DNA of 64,000 nucleotides from NCBI RefSeq assembly GCF_016735685.1, contig NZ_JAERRA010000001.1, positions 930,001 to 994,000 of the forward strand, in the 5' to 3' direction. Numbering within the stretch: position 1 is the first letter of the stretch; each line of letters starts with the position of its first letter. The position numbers were made by a program, and so were the translations under genes. The notes under the pieces are model-generated. The model saw only the letters and a program-made list of their open reading frames with translations. It was not told the DNA's origin and did no database searches. This stretch comes from Piscinibacter lacus (GTDB taxonomy: Bacteria; Pseudomonadota; Gammaproteobacteria; Burkholderiales; Burkholderiaceae_C). Shown here piece by piece: positions 20,633 through 34,504 of this stretch.

Positions 20633-22045
20633 ATGACTGTCCTGGACCGCTGCCGCCTGCCGGCCCTGCTGCTGCCCCTGCTGCTGGCTTCCGCCGCGCC
20701 CGGCGTCCAGGCCCAGTCGACGCTGACGCTCTACGGCCTGGCCGACGGGGGCCTGACCTACACGACCGGCCAGGATGCCGCCAAGCTGCGCCTGGCCAGC
20801 GGCATCATGGAAGGCAGCCGATGGGGCCTTCGCGGCAGCGAGGACCTGGGCGGCGGCTGGAAGGCGCTGTTCGTGCTGGAAAGCCGCTTCGAGCTGGACA
20901 CCGGCGATGTGGCCAACCGCCCACCCAGTGGCGGGCGCCTGCCGGACCGTTTCAGCGAGCCCGACACCCTGGGCGCACCGCCCTTCACGCAGTCGGTGTT
21001 CAACAGCGTGCTCAACAGCGTCGGCCTGCCGATCGGCAGCCTGCTGCCGCTGGGGCCGCTGTTCAACCTGGCGCCGCAGGTGTCGGACCCCCTGGGCCTG
21101 CGCCGGCAGGTGGCCGATGCGGTCGTCGAGGAAGCCGGGCGCCGCATCGGCGTCAACCACCTGGAGCGCAATCTCTTCGACCGCCAGGCCTACATCGCGC
21201 TGGTCACGCCGGTCGGCGGCTTCGTGCTGGGGCGGCAGTACTCGCCGGCCTACGAGGTCTTCTACCAGTTCGACACGATGAAGACCGAGTCCGGCCTGTC
21301 GGCCGGGCAGATCGCGGCCATCCCGCAGGGCATCGAGATCCGCACGCCCAATGCCTTCCAGTACCGCATCGTGCTCAAGGGCTACACCGCCTCGCTGATG
21401 TACGGCACGCGGGAAGGCGGCAGCACCGTCCCCTCGATCGTGCCGGCCGGCCGTTTCGTCGGCGGCAATGCCTATTACAAGGACCCGGACGGGCGCTACA
21501 GCTACGGCGCGGCCTACGCCACGCGCAAGAACTCGCGCGGCAAGAAGGGCCTGACCAACTGGCTGGCCGGCGCCTCGCTGCGCCTGGGGCCGGGCACGCT
21601 GCACGGTCTCTTCACCTCGATCCGCGACGACAACCCGCAGTCCGGCGTCGATGTGCGCGAGGGCCTGGAGGCCAACCAGGCCCTGGCCAATCCCCTGCTG
21701 GCCGGTTTCCGCGAAGCCTATGCCCAGGCCTACAACGAGGCTTTCCGTCAGGACGCGCGGCTCTTCCACCTGGGCTACAGCCTGCCCCTGGGCCGCCACA
21801 CCGTGTCGGTGGTCTACAACCTGCTCGACGACCGCCGGGCGCTGGAATCCGACCTGCGCTCCTACGGCTTCGCCTACACCTACGCCTTCTCCAAGCGCAC
21901 CGACTTCAATGCCGTGCTGGTGCACTTCGACAACCGCGGTCTGGCCCAGCTCGCGCCCGGCGGCAATGGCTACCTGGGCGGCGTGACGCGCGCCGCCGGG
22001 GTCGATGCCACCCAGCTCGCGCTGGGCATGCGGCACCGCTTCTGA
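20633..22045 (+). CDS. Outer-membrane porin (second of a tandem pair)
   Basis: A 470-residue porin with signal peptide MTVLDRCRLPALLLPLLLAS and cleavage near VQAQ, then STLTLYGLADGGLTY, RWGLRGSEDLGGGWKALFVLE and a C-terminal GMRHRF. It is about 50 residues longer than its neighbour, mainly in one extracellular loop (about residues 105-175, with the repeated SVFNSVLNSVG). It starts 37 bases after the first porin without an obvious terminator between, so co-transcription is likely. Tandem duplication followed by loop divergence explains the pair. Confidence 0.92.
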   Translation: MTVLDRCRLPALLLPLLLASAAPGVQAQSTLTLYGLADGGLTYTTGQDAAKLRLASGIMEGSRWGLRGSEDLGGGWKALFVLESRFELDTGDVANRPPSGGRLPDRFSEPDTLGAPPFTQSVFNSVLNSVGLPIGSLLPLGPLFNLAPQVSDPLGLRRQVADAVVEEAGRRIGVNHLERNLFDRQAYIALVTPVGGFVLGRQYSPAYEVFYQFDTMKTESGLSAGQIAAIPQGIEIRTPNAFQYRIVLKGYTASLMYGTREGGSTVPSIVPAGRFVGGNAYYKDPDGRYSYGAAYATRKNSRGKKGLTNWLAGASLRLGPGTLHGLFTSIRDDNPQSGVDVREGLEANQALANPLLAGFREAYAQAYNEAFRQDARLFHLGYSLPLGRHTVSVVYNLLDDRRALESDLRSYGFAYTYAFSKRTDFNAVLVHFDNRGLAQLAPGGNGYLGGVTRAAGVDATQLALGMRHRF

Positions 22046-22116
22046 GCGCCGGCCCGCAGGCGGGGCTGAGGGACACTGCGGGCCCTGCCCGCTGCCCGTC
22101 CGACCCCCGCCCCGCC

Positions 22117-22827
22117 ATGGCCCGCCTGCCCCGTGCCGTCTTCGACGGCCTGCCGCACCTCGTGCAGTTGCGGGGGCCGAGCCGGGAATCGCTCTTCCTT
22201 GACGGCGAGGACCTGCGCAGCGCCCACGCCCTGCTGCGCGAGGCGGTGCTGCTGCACCGCCTGGCCCTGCACGGCTGGTGCTTCCTGCCCGACCGGGTCG
22301 AGCTGCTGATCACCCCGCCCGCAGCCGAGGCCCTGTCGCGGGCCATGCAGACCTTCGCCCGCCGCCATGCCGCGGCCTACAACCGCCGCCATGACCGGGC
22401 GGGTAGCCTCTGGGCCGGGCGCTACCGGGCGGCGGTGATCGATCCCGGTGCGTGGATGCTGGCCTGCCTGTTGCGTATCGATGGCGCGGGTCCGGTCGAA
22501 CCGCCCGGCTTTCCGGAGTTCGGCGCCTGGATGTCCAGCCGGGCGCACCACCTTGGCTCGGCCAGCGACAGCCTGCTCAGCGACCCGCCCGCCTACTGGG
22601 CGCTGGGCAACACCCCGTTCGAGCGCGAGGCGCGCTACCGCGCGCTGCTGGCGCAGGCCCTGCCGGCCCGCCAGGCCGAGCCCATCGAAGCGGCGCTGCG
22701 CGGCGGCTGGGCGCTTGGGCCGCCCGACTTCCTCGCCCGGCTGGGCGAACAGGCGGCGAGGCCGCTCCAGCCCCGGCCGCGCGGCCGGCCGGCGCGGCGG
22801 CGCGAGGGCGCTGACTCCGGCTCTTGA
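22117..22827 (+). CDS. REP-associated tyrosine transposase-like (RAYT, Y1_Tnp-type) protein with lost catalytic residues
   Basis: This 236-residue protein aligns by eye with RAYT/TnpA-REP proteins: MARLPRAVFDGLPHLVQLRG at the N-terminus, the YNRRHDRAGSLWAGRYRA block and the long tail YWALGNTPFEREARY ... GWALGPPDFLARLG. The catalytic HUH motif, normally like NHVHLL, reads DRVELL (both His gone). The catalytic-Tyr segment, normally like RYIELNPVRAG, reads LRIDGAGPVEP (Tyr gone). The frame is intact, so it is either a domesticated non-transposing protein or slowly decaying. It lies directly upstream of gltB, a position where RAYT-like genes are common in Burkholderiales. Confidence 0.8.
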   Translation: MARLPRAVFDGLPHLVQLRGPSRESLFLDGEDLRSAHALLREAVLLHRLALHGWCFLPDRVELLITPPAAEALSRAMQTFARRHAAAYNRRHDRAGSLWAGRYRAAVIDPGAWMLACLLRIDGAGPVEPPGFPEFGAWMSSRAHHLGSASDSLLSDPPAYWALGNTPFEREARYRALLAQALPARQAEPIEAALRGGWALGPPDFLARLGEQAARPLQPRPRGRPARRREGADSGS

Positions 22828-22892
22828 TGTGTCCCCAATTATTTTGTATGGTTTTCGCGAGTCGTTTTAATAGAATCTGACCCCATTTATTT
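22828..22892 (+). repeat. Imperfect direct repeat next to the RAYT gene
   Basis: TGTCCCCAATTATTTTG at 22828-22844 recurs as TGACCCCATTTATTTG at 22878-22893. The first copy begins at the base after the RAYT stop codon. G/TGTCCCC and TCTGACCCC motifs of this kind often flank RAYT genes, so these may be remnant element ends. Confidence 0.5.
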
Positions 22893-22959
22893 GCGCTTGC
22901 TGCGGTTTTTGCACCGCAGTAAATTCCTTGTCTTCTGACCACGTTCCGGGAGTGCCCCC
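22828..22959 (+). promoter_or_regulatory. AT-rich gltB leader and promoter region
   Basis: This stretch is far richer in A+T than its surroundings. TAGAAT at 22871-22876 is a probable -10. CTGCGGT (22900-22906) and ACCGCAG (22913-22919) form a 7-bp hairpin in the predicted leader. The ATG follows CGGGAGTGCCCCC (moderate SD). Confidence 0.5.
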
Positions 22960-27711
<4,752 letters not shown>

Positions 27712-27758
27712 GCCACCCGCCGCGCCAACCGCCAGCCTCAGCCAGCAGAGATCCGATC

Positions 27759-29225
27759 ATGGGAAAAGTCACCGGCTTCCTCGAATTCGAGCGTCTTGAA
27801 GAGGGCTATGCCCCCGTCGAGCAGCGCGTCAAGCATTACCGCGAGTTCGTCATCGGGCTCGACCCGGACCAGGCCAAGATCCAGGGCGCGCGCTGCATGG
27901 ACTGCGGCACGCCGTTCTGCAACAACGGCTGCCCGGTCAACAACATCATTCCGGACTTCAACGACCTGGTCTTCCAGGGCGATTGGAAGAACGCGATCAC
28001 GGTGCTGCACAGCACCAACAACTTCCCCGAGTTCACCGGCCGCATCTGCCCCGCACCCTGCGAGGCGGCCTGCACCCTGAACGTGAACGACGACCCGGTG
28101 GGCATCAAGTCCATCGAGCACGCCATCATCGACCGGGCCTGGGCCGAGGGCTGGGTCACGCCGCAGCCGCCGGCCGTCAAGACCGGCAAGAAGGTTGCGA
28201 TCGTCGGCTCCGGCCCGGCCGGCCTGGCCGCGGCCCAGCAGCTTGCGCGGGCCGGCCACGACGTGACCGTGTTCGAGAAGAACAGCCGCATCGGCGGCCT
28301 GCTGCGCTACGGCATTCCCGACTTCAAGATGGAGAAGTCGCACATCGACCGCCGCGTGGCTCAGATGGAAGCCGAAGGCGTGGTGTTCAAGACTGGCGTG
28401 CTGGTCGGCGCCTGGCCGGCCGACAGCAAGGTCACCAACGACGCCAAGACCGTCATCACGCCCGAGGCCCTGAAGGCCGACTTCGACGCCGTGCTGCTGG
28501 CCGGCGGCGCCGAGCAGAGCCGCGACCTGCCGGTGCCCGGCCGCGAACTGGACGGCGTGCACTTCGCGATGGAGTTCCTGCCGCAGCAGAACAAGGTCAA
28601 TGCCGGTGACAAGCTCAAGGGCCAGCTCCGTGCCGAGGGCAAGCATGTGATCGTGATCGGCGGTGGCGACACCGGCAGCGACTGCGTCGGCACCAGCAAC
28701 CGCCATGGCGCGGCCAGCGTGACCCAGTTCGAGCTGCTGCCCCAGCCGCCCGAGCAGGAGAACAAGCTGCTGGTCTGGCCCTACTGGCCGATCAAGCTGC
28801 GCACCTCGTCCAGCCACGAGGAAGGCTGCGAGCGCGAGTTCGCGATCGCCACCAAGGAGTTCCTCGGCGAGAAGGGCAAGGTCAAGGCCGTCAAGACCGT
28901 CCGCCTCGAGTGGAAGGACGGCAAGATGGGCGAGGTGCCGGGCAGCGAGCAGGTGCTGCCGGCCGACCTGGTGCTGCTCGCCATGGGCTTCGTCAGCCCC
29001 GTCGCCAGCATCCTCGACAGCTTTGGCGTCGAGAAGGATGCGCGCGGCAACGCCAGGGCCGGGGTCGAGATCGACGGCGGCTACCGCACCGGGGTCGACA
29101 AGGTCTTCGCCGCGGGCGACATGCGTCGGGGCCAGTCGCTGGTGGTCTGGGCCATCCGCGAAGGCCGCCAGGCCGCCCGCGCGGTCGACGAGTACCTGAT
29201 GGGCGCCAGCACGCTGCCGCGCTGA
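27759..29225 (+). CDS. gltD: Glutamate synthase small subunit
   Basis: FAD protein (488 residues) that passes electrons from NADPH through Fe-S clusters to GltB. N-terminal cysteine clusters [14 protein letters not shown] and CPAPCEAAC bind 4Fe-4S. The FAD dinucleotide fold is [18 protein letters not shown], the NADPH fold is [15 protein letters not shown], and [18 protein letters not shown] closes the FAD site. The ATG at 27759 follows GCAGAGATCCGATC. It is co-transcribed with gltB and ends before an intrinsic terminator. Confidence 0.97.
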   Translation: MGKVTGFLEFERLEEGYAPVEQRVKHYREFVIGLDPDQAKIQGARCMDCGTPFCNNGCPVNNIIPDFNDLVFQGDWKNAITVLHSTNNFPEFTGRICPAPCEAACTLNVNDDPVGIKSIEHAIIDRAWAEGWVTPQPPAVKTGKKVAIVGSGPAGLAAAQQLARAGHDVTVFEKNSRIGGLLRYGIPDFKMEKSHIDRRVAQMEAEGVVFKTGVLVGAWPADSKVTNDAKTVITPEALKADFDAVLLAGGAEQSRDLPVPGRELDGVHFAMEFLPQQNKVNAGDKLKGQLRAEGKHVIVIGGGDTGSDCVGTSNRHGAASVTQFELLPQPPEQENKLLVWPYWPIKLRTSSSHEEGCEREFAIATKEFLGEKGKVKAVKTVRLEWKDGKMGEVPGSEQVLPADLVLLAMGFVSPVASILDSFGVEKDARGNARAGVEIDGGYRTGVDKVFAAGDMRRGQSLVVWAIREGRQAARAVDEYLMGASTLPR

Positions 29226-29300
29226 AGCCGGCGTCGTGGGCCTGCCGGAGGGCTCCGGCGGCTGTTGTCCTCAGGCCGCACCGCGGCTGGGGGCATCCCC

Positions 29301-29343
29301 TATCATCCGAAAGCCGGTGTCATGGACACCGGCTTTTGTTTAT
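29301..29343 (+). terminator. Intrinsic terminator after gltBD, overlapping a probable mlaF -10
   Basis: AAGCCGGTGTC (29311-29321) and GACACCGGCTT (29325-29335) form a perfect 11-bp stem with an ATG loop, followed by TTTGTTTA. TATCAT at 29301-29306 is a good -10 candidate, whose start point would fall at about 29313 inside the hairpin. The two signals are therefore superimposed. Confidence 0.85.
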
Positions 29344-29353
29344 TCCGGATCCG

Positions 29354-30199
29354 ATGCACGAGCCCTCCCTGGCGTCTGCCAACGCCGCCACCCCGCATGT
29401 CGAGCTTCACAACGTCAGCTGCGGCTACGGCCAGCGGGTGATCCTGCGCGACGTGAATCTGGTGGTGCCGCGCGGCCAGGTGCTGGGCCTGATGGGCACC
29501 TCAGGCGGCGGCAAGACGACGGTGCTGCGGCTGATCGGCCGCCAGCTCCGGCCCTTCAGCGGTGAAGTGCACTTCGACGGCCAGGACTTGGCCACGCTGG
29601 ACGAGGAGGGCATTTACCGCGTCCGGCGCCGCATGGGCATGCTCTTCCAGCAGGGCGCGCTGTTCACCGACCTGTCGGTCTTCGACAACGTCGCCTTCCC
29701 GCTGCGCGAGCACACCGCCCTGGGCGAGACCCTGATCCGCGATCTGGTGCTGATGAAGCTGCAAGCCGTCGGCCTGCGCGGCGTGCGCGATCTCATGCCC
29801 AGCCAGGTCTCGGGCGGCATGTCGCGCCGCGTGGCCCTGGCCCGGGCGATCGCGCTGGACCCGGAACTCATCATGTACGACGAGCCCTTCGCCGGGCTCG
29901 ATCCCATCTCGATGGGCGTGGCCGCGCGCCTGATCCGAGAGCTGAACCGCGCGCTCGGCGTCACCAGCATCGTCGTCTCGCACGATGTGCACGAGACCTT
30001 CGAGATCGCCGACCGCATCGTCTTCATCGCCAACGGCGGCATCGTCGCCCAGGGCACGCCGGCCGAGATGCGTGCCAGCGACGACCCCCTGGTGCGCCAG
30101 TTCATCGATGCCCAGGCCGACGGCCCGGTGCGCTTCCACCAGCCGGCGCAGCCGCTGGACGAGGATTTCGGCCTGGCCGCGCGGGGAGACGGGCGGTGA
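29354..30199 (+). CDS. mlaF: Phospholipid ABC transporter ATP-binding protein MlaF
   Basis: Cytoplasmic ATPase (281 residues) of the MlaFEDB complex, which moves phospholipids between inner and outer membrane. Walker [11 protein letters not shown]-loop [21 protein letters not shown] (a Mla-type feature), signature [14 protein letters not shown] and Walker [14 protein letters not shown] are present. The C-terminal tail ([15 protein letters not shown]) corresponds to the segment that contacts MlaB or the second MlaF. The mlaE GTG overlaps its stop. Confidence 0.96.
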   Translation: MHEPSLASANAATPHVELHNVSCGYGQRVILRDVNLVVPRGQVLGLMGTSGGGKTTVLRLIGRQLRPFSGEVHFDGQDLATLDEEGIYRVRRRMGMLFQQGALFTDLSVFDNVAFPLREHTALGETLIRDLVLMKLQAVGLRGVRDLMPSQVSGGMSRRVALARAIALDPELIMYDEPFAGLDPISMGVAARLIRELNRALGVTSIVVSHDVHETFEIADRIVFIANGGIVAQGTPAEMRASDDPLVRQFIDAQADGPVRFHQPAQPLDEDFGLAARGDGR

Positions 30200-30978
30200 T
30201 CCGCGCCATGCTGGCCTCGATCGGCGGGGGCGTGCGCGGCTGGCTGGGTGGCCTGGGGGCGGGCGCCCGCCTCTTTCAGACGCTGCTGCGCCTGGGCCCC
30301 ACGGCCTTCCGCCGCGGCCGGCTGATCGGCGAGCAGATCCACTTCCTCGGCAACCACTCGCTGGCGATCATCACCGTCTCGGGCCTCTTCGTCGGCTTCG
30401 TGCTCGGCCTGCAGGGCTACTACACCCTGCAACGCTATGGCGCGGCCGATTCGCTCGGCCTGCTGGTGGCGCTGTCGCTGGTGCGCGAACTCGGCCCGGT
30501 CATCACGGCCCTGCTGTTTGCCGGTCGGGCCGGCACCTCGCTGACGGCCGAGATCGGCCTGATGAAGGCCGGCGAGCAGCTCGCCGCGATGGAGATGATG
30601 GCCGTCGACCCGGTGCGCCGCGTGCTGGCGCCGCGCTTCTGGGCGGGCGTGATCGCAATGCCCGTGCTCGCCGCGGTCTTCTCGGCCGTGGGCATCTTCG
30701 GCGGCTGGCTGGTGGGCGTGGTCATGATCGGTGTCGACGCCGGCGCCTTCTGGTCGCAGATGCAGGGCGGGGTGGATGTGTTCTCTGACGTCGGCAACGG
30801 CGTGATCAAGAGCCTGGTCTTCGGCCTGACCGTCACCTTCGTGGCCCTGCTCCAGGGCTATGCCTGCCAGCCCACGCCGGAGGGCGTGTCGCGTGCGACC
30901 ACGCGCACCGTCGTCGTCGCCTCGCTGGCCGTCCTCGCGCTGGATTTCGTCCTGACCGCGATGATGTTCTCCCTCTGA
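30196..30978 (+). CDS. mlaE: Phospholipid ABC transporter permease MlaE
   Basis: Integral membrane subunit (260 residues) with the MlaE/permease domain: [21 protein letters not shown] (interfacial helix and first span), [24 protein letters not shown], the conserved [22 protein letters not shown] coupling segment and three further helices. Starts with GTG in a GTGA overlap with mlaF. Confidence 0.96.
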   Translation: MIRAMLASIGGGVRGWLGGLGAGARLFQTLLRLGPTAFRRGRLIGEQIHFLGNHSLAIITVSGLFVGFVLGLQGYYTLQRYGAADSLGLLVALSLVRELGPVITALLFAGRAGTSLTAEIGLMKAGEQLAAMEMMAVDPVRRVLAPRFWAGVIAMPVLAAVFSAVGIFGGWLVGVVMIGVDAGAFWSQMQGGVDVFSDVGNGVIKSLVFGLTVTFVALLQGYACQPTPEGVSRATTRTVVVASLAVLALDFVLTAMMFSL

Positions 30979-31000
30979 ACCGGATTCCCCGGGACGCCCC

Positions 31001-31483
31001 ATGCAAGCTTCCAAACACGACGTCTGGGTCGGTCTCTTCGTGCTGATCGGCGGCGCGGCCCTGCTCTTCCTGGCGCTCAAGGCCGGCAACCTGCTGAGCC
31101 TGAGCTTCTCGCCCACCTACACGGTGACGGCGCGCTTCGACAACATCGGCGGCCTCAAGCCGCGCGCGGCGGTCAAGAGCGCGGGCGTCGTCGTCGGCCG
31201 GGTGGCGTCGATCGGCTTCGACGATCAGAGCTACCAGGCCAGCGTCGTGCTGGAACTGGAGACCGGCTACAACTTCCCCAAGGACAGCTCGGCCAAGATC
31301 CTGACCTCGGGCCTGCTTGGCGAGCAGTACATCGGCCTGGAGCCCGGGGCCTCCGAGAAGTCGCTGGCCGCCGGCGACACCCTCACCATGACCCAGTCCG
31401 CCGTGGTGCTGGAGAACCTGATCGGACAGTTCCTGTACAACCGCGCCGCCGACAACAGCAGTGCCCAGGGAGGCCAAAAATGA
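31001..31483 (+). CDS. mlaD: MCE-domain phospholipid-binding protein MlaD
   Basis: Membrane-anchored periplasmic MCE protein (160 residues) that forms the hexameric ring over MlaE and hands lipids to MlaC. One helix at about residues 8-27 (VWVGLFVLIGGAALLFLAL) is followed by the MCE core YTVTARFDNIGGLKPRAAVK and LTSGLLGEQYIGLEPG. The C-terminal LENLIGQFLYN helix lines the lipid pore in the family. ATGA overlap with mlaA. Confidence 0.95.
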   Translation: MQASKHDVWVGLFVLIGGAALLFLALKAGNLLSLSFSPTYTVTARFDNIGGLKPRAAVKSAGVVVGRVASIGFDDQSYQASVVLELETGYNFPKDSSAKILTSGLLGEQYIGLEPGASEKSLAAGDTLTMTQSAVVLENLIGQFLYNRAADNSSAQGGQK

Positions 31484-32214
31484 ACACCGCACGCCAACCG
31501 CTACGCCTGCCCCTCGCACTTGCGCTTGCCCTGACGCTGGGGGCCTGCGCGACAACGCAGAACCCCGATCCGCTGGAGCCCGTCAACCGCAAGATCTTCG
31601 CCTTCAACGAGGCGCTCGACGAGGCCGTGGTCGAACCCGCCGCGCGCGGCTACCGGGCTGTCACGCCGGAACTGGTGCGAACCGGCATCACCAATGTGTT
31701 CGCCAACTTCCGCGATCTTTGGTCGGCACTGAACAACGTGCTGCAAGGCAAGGGCGAGGCCGCGGCCAGCGACTGGACCCGCTTCGCGACCAACACCACC
31801 CTGGGCTTCGGCGGCCTGCTCGACTGGGCCACGCCCATGGGCCTCAAGCGCTACAACGAGGACTTCGGCCAGACCCTGGGCCACTGGGGCGTCGGCTCTG
31901 GCGCCTACCTGGTGCTGCCGCTGTTCGGGCCGACCAGCTTGCGGGATGTCAGCGACCTGCCGCTGGGCAATGCCTTCTCGCCGCTCGTCTTCGTCGATGG
32001 CACGGGCGAGGTGATCGCGCTCACCGGCCTGCGCATCATCGAGATACGCGCCCAGCTGCTCGATGCCGGCCAGTTGATCGACCAGATCGCGCTCGACAAG
32101 TACAGCTTTGTCCGCAACGCGTTTCTGCAGCGCCGCCAAAACCTCGTCTACGACGGCGCGCCGCCCGAGCTGCCGCAAAACGAGGAACGCTACGACCTGC
32201 CCGCCCGGCCCTGA
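31480..32214 (+). CDS. mlaA: Outer-membrane lipoprotein MlaA (VacJ)
   Basis: Lipoprotein ring (244 residues) that takes mislocalised phospholipids from the outer leaflet and passes them to MlaC. The lipobox is LGAC (Cys about 22), followed by DPLEPVNRKIFAFNEALD, TNVFANFRDLWSALNN, RFATNTTLGFGGLLDWAT and YLVLPLFGPTS, all diagnostic. In E. coli mlaA is elsewhere; its place here between mlaD and mlaC is usual for Burkholderiales. Confidence 0.96.
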   Translation: MNTARQPLRLPLALALALTLGACATTQNPDPLEPVNRKIFAFNEALDEAVVEPAARGYRAVTPELVRTGITNVFANFRDLWSALNNVLQGKGEAAASDWTRFATNTTLGFGGLLDWATPMGLKRYNEDFGQTLGHWGVGSGAYLVLPLFGPTSLRDVSDLPLGNAFSPLVFVDGTGEVIALTGLRIIEIRAQLLDAGQLIDQIALDKYSFVRNAFLQRRQNLVYDGAPPELPQNEERYDLPARP

Positions 32215-32294
32215 CCGGCCCGGCTGAACCTCAGGCCGCTTCGCGACTCCCAAAGCCACCGCCCGCTGCCCGGGCTGCACCCAGAGGATTGCCC

Positions 32295-32924
32295 ATGACC
32301 GTTTTCCGCCGCCTGCTGCGCTGGCTTGTGCCTGCCCTGCTGAGCCTGGGCCTGCTGGCCCCCGCGGCCCGCGCCGACAGTGGCGCGCCCGATGCGCTGA
32401 TCAAGCAGCTCTCGACCTCGGTGCTCGACAGCATCAAGGCCGACAAGAGCATCCTGGCCGGTGATGTGCAGAAGGTGATGCTGCTGGTCGACCAGAAGAT
32501 CCTGCCCCACGTCAACTTCCAGCGCATGACCGCCTCGGCCGTCGGCCGCAACTGGCGCCAGGCCAGCCCCGAGCAGCAGAAGCGCTTGCAGGAAGAGTTC
32601 AAGACCCTGCTGGTGCGCACCTATGCCGGCGCGCTGAGCGAGGTGCGCGACCAGACCATCGAGCTCAAGCCCCTGCGCGCCCGGCCCGAGGACACCGAGG
32701 TCATCGTGCGCTCCGAGGTGCGCGGCCGCGGCGAGCCCATCCAGCTCGACTACCGCATGGAAAAGGCCGACAGCGGCTGGAAGATCTATGACGTCAATGT
32801 GCTCGGCGTCTGGCTGGTCGAGACCTATCGCGCCAGCTTCGCGCAGGAGATTTCCGCCAGCGGCATCGACGGCCTGATCGCCAAGCTGGCCGAGCGCAAC
32901 AAGAGCCTGGCCAGCAAGCGCTGA
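32295..32924 (+). CDS. mlaC: Periplasmic phospholipid-binding protein MlaC
   Basis: Soluble lipid shuttle (209 residues) between MlaA and MlaD. The signal peptide is about residues 1-27 (ending PAARAD). The core reads VDQKILPHVNFQRMTASAVGRNWRQAS, here given only in part, then LLVRTYAGALSE, VIVRSEVRGRGEPIQLDYRM and WKIYDVNVLGVWLVETYR. An 80-base gap follows mlaA with no other ORF, and an AGAGGA SD-like stretch precedes the ATG. Confidence 0.95.
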   Translation: MTVFRRLLRWLVPALLSLGLLAPAARADSGAPDALIKQLSTSVLDSIKADKSILAGDVQKVMLLVDQKILPHVNFQRMTASAVGRNWRQASPEQQKRLQEEFKTLLVRTYAGALSEVRDQTIELKPLRARPEDTEVIVRSEVRGRGEPIQLDYRMEKADSGWKIYDVNVLGVWLVETYRASFAQEISASGIDGLIAKLAERNKSLASKR

Positions 32925-32940
32925 ACCGCCGGACCGCGCC

Positions 32941-33471
32941 GTGCTGATGCTGCCCGAGACCCTGACCGAGGCCGAGGCCGAGGACGTGCTGCGCCTGGCC
33001 CGCCAGGCCTTGCAGCGCAGCCCGGCCGAGGAAGCCTTGCAGGTCGATGCCTCGGCCCTGGGCCGCTACGACTCCAGCGCGCTGGCCGTGCTGCTCGAAA
33101 CCCGGCGCCTGGCCCGGGCCTGGGGCCGGGCGTGCAGCGTCAGCGGCCTGCCCGCGCCGCTCGTCGAGCTGGCGCGGCTTTACGGCATCGATGGTCTGCT
33201 GGAGCTTGCGCCCCCGGCCGATCCGCCGCCCGGCAGCGGCCGCCCGGCCGAGGCCGGCCCCTACGAGACCCCGACCAAGCCCGCGCCGCCCGCCAAGGCC
33301 TCGCGCAAGCCGCGCGCCGCCGCGGCTTCGGCAGACGCCCCGGCCGAGGCGCGCAGCCCGGCCAAGCGCGGCAGCCGCAAGGCCGCACCCAGCCGGGTCG
33401 AGCCCCCGCTGCTTGCAAGCGAGCCGCCCGCTTCGGCAGAGCGTCCTCAAGGCGACACCGGCACGGCTTAG
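32941..33471 (+). CDS. mlaB: STAS-domain protein MlaB with Lys/Pro/Ala-rich C-terminal tail
   Basis: STAS protein that in other species caps MlaF and stabilises the MlaFEDB complex. Residues 1-95 form the STAS fold, with LQVDASALGRYDSSALAVLLE carrying the conserved DSS(A) of the family and GLPAPLVELARLYGIDGLLEL. The rest, about residues 97-176, is a low-complexity tail rich in Pro, Ala, Lys and Arg (KASRKPRAAAAS, SPAKRGSRKAAPSR) resembling histone H1-like tails. Typical MlaB is about 95-100 residues. I use the GTG at 32941; ATG at 32947 is nearly equivalent. Confidence 0.88.
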   Translation: MLMLPETLTEAEAEDVLRLARQALQRSPAEEALQVDASALGRYDSSALAVLLETRRLARAWGRACSVSGLPAPLVELARLYGIDGLLELAPPADPPPGSGRPAEAGPYETPTKPAPPAKASRKPRAAAASADAPAEARSPAKRGSRKAAPSRVEPPLLASEPPASAERPQGDTGTA

Positions 33472-33510
33472 GATGCGGGCCAGCCGGCATGGGGCCGGCC
33501 TCCCGCCGCC

Positions 33511-34467
33511 ATGACCTGCCAGCTCGATCAGCTCAAGCGCCACACCATCGTCGTTGCCGACACCGGCGACTTCAAGCAGATCGCGGCCTATGCGCCGCGC
33601 GATGCGACGACCAATCCCTCGCTCATCCTCAAGGCCGTCCGCCAGCCGGATTACGCGCCGCTGCTGGCGCAGACCGCGGCGGCGCACCGTGGCGAGCCGC
33701 TCGACCGCCTGGTCGACCGCGTGCTGGTGCGTTTCGGCTGCGAGATCCTCGCCGTGGTGCCGGGCCGCGTGTCGACCGAGGTCGACGCCCGCCTGAGCTT
33801 CGACGCCGCCGCGACCCAGGCCCGCGCCGAACGGCTGATCGCGATGTATGCGGCCGAGGGCATCGCCCGCGAGCGCGTGCTGATCAAGATCGCCGCCACC
33901 TGGGAGGGCATCCAGGCGGCCCGCGCGCTGGAGGCCCAGGGCATCCACACCAACCTGACCCTGCTCTTCGCCTTCTGCCAGGCCCAGGCCTGCGGCGAGG
34001 TGGGCGTGCGGCTGATCTCACCCTTCGTCGGACGCATCCACGACTGGTACAAGAAGGCCGCCGGCCCGGCCTGGGATGCGGCGGCCCAGGCCGGCGCGAA
34101 CGATCCCGGCGTGCAGTCGGTCGCCCGCATCTGGCGCTACTTCAAGGCCCACGGCATCGCCACCGAGGTGATGGGCGCCAGCTTCCGCAACACCGGCCAG
34201 ATCCTTGCTTTGTCCGGTTGCGACCTGCTGACCATCGCCCCCGAACTGCTTGCCGAGCTGCAGGCCGCGCCGGCCGGGCCGGACACCGCACCGGCACTGG
34301 ATGCCGCCGCCGTGCCGCCCGCCGCGGCGCCCGCGCCGCGCCTGGACGAAGCCGCCTTCCGCTATGCGCTGAACGAGGACGCGATGGCCACCGAGAAGCT
34401 GGCCGAAGGCATCCGTGCCTTTGCCGCCGACGCGGCCAAGCTCGACGCGATGATCCTCGCCCTTTGA
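33511..34467 (+). CDS. tal: Transaldolase
   Basis: Pentose-phosphate enzyme (318 residues) that transfers dihydroxyacetone from sedoheptulose-7-phosphate to glyceraldehyde-3-phosphate. It shows [18 protein letters not shown], the Schiff-base lysine in [15 protein letters not shown] (about residue 132), [13 protein letters not shown] and [14 protein letters not shown] Pro/Ala-rich stretch at about 250-275 replaces the usual charged loop. Paired with pgi 37 bases downstream, a sugar-phosphate operon. Confidence 0.96.
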   Translation: MTCQLDQLKRHTIVVADTGDFKQIAAYAPRDATTNPSLILKAVRQPDYAPLLAQTAAAHRGEPLDRLVDRVLVRFGCEILAVVPGRVSTEVDARLSFDAAATQARAERLIAMYAAEGIARERVLIKIAATWEGIQAARALEAQGIHTNLTLLFAFCQAQACGEVGVRLISPFVGRIHDWYKKAAGPAWDAAAQAGANDPGVQSVARIWRYFKAHGIATEVMGASFRNTGQILALSGCDLLTIAPELLAELQAAPAGPDTAPALDAAAVPPAAAPAPRLDEAAFRYALNEDAMATEKLAEGIRAFAADAAKLDAMILAL

Positions 34468-34504
34468 CCGCCCGGCCCCCACCGGGCCGCTGCCGACCCT
34501 GCCG

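Noticed and set aside
33472..33510. Possible small gene or promoter between mlaB and tal
   Set aside because: Only 39 bases with no clear hexamer or hairpin.
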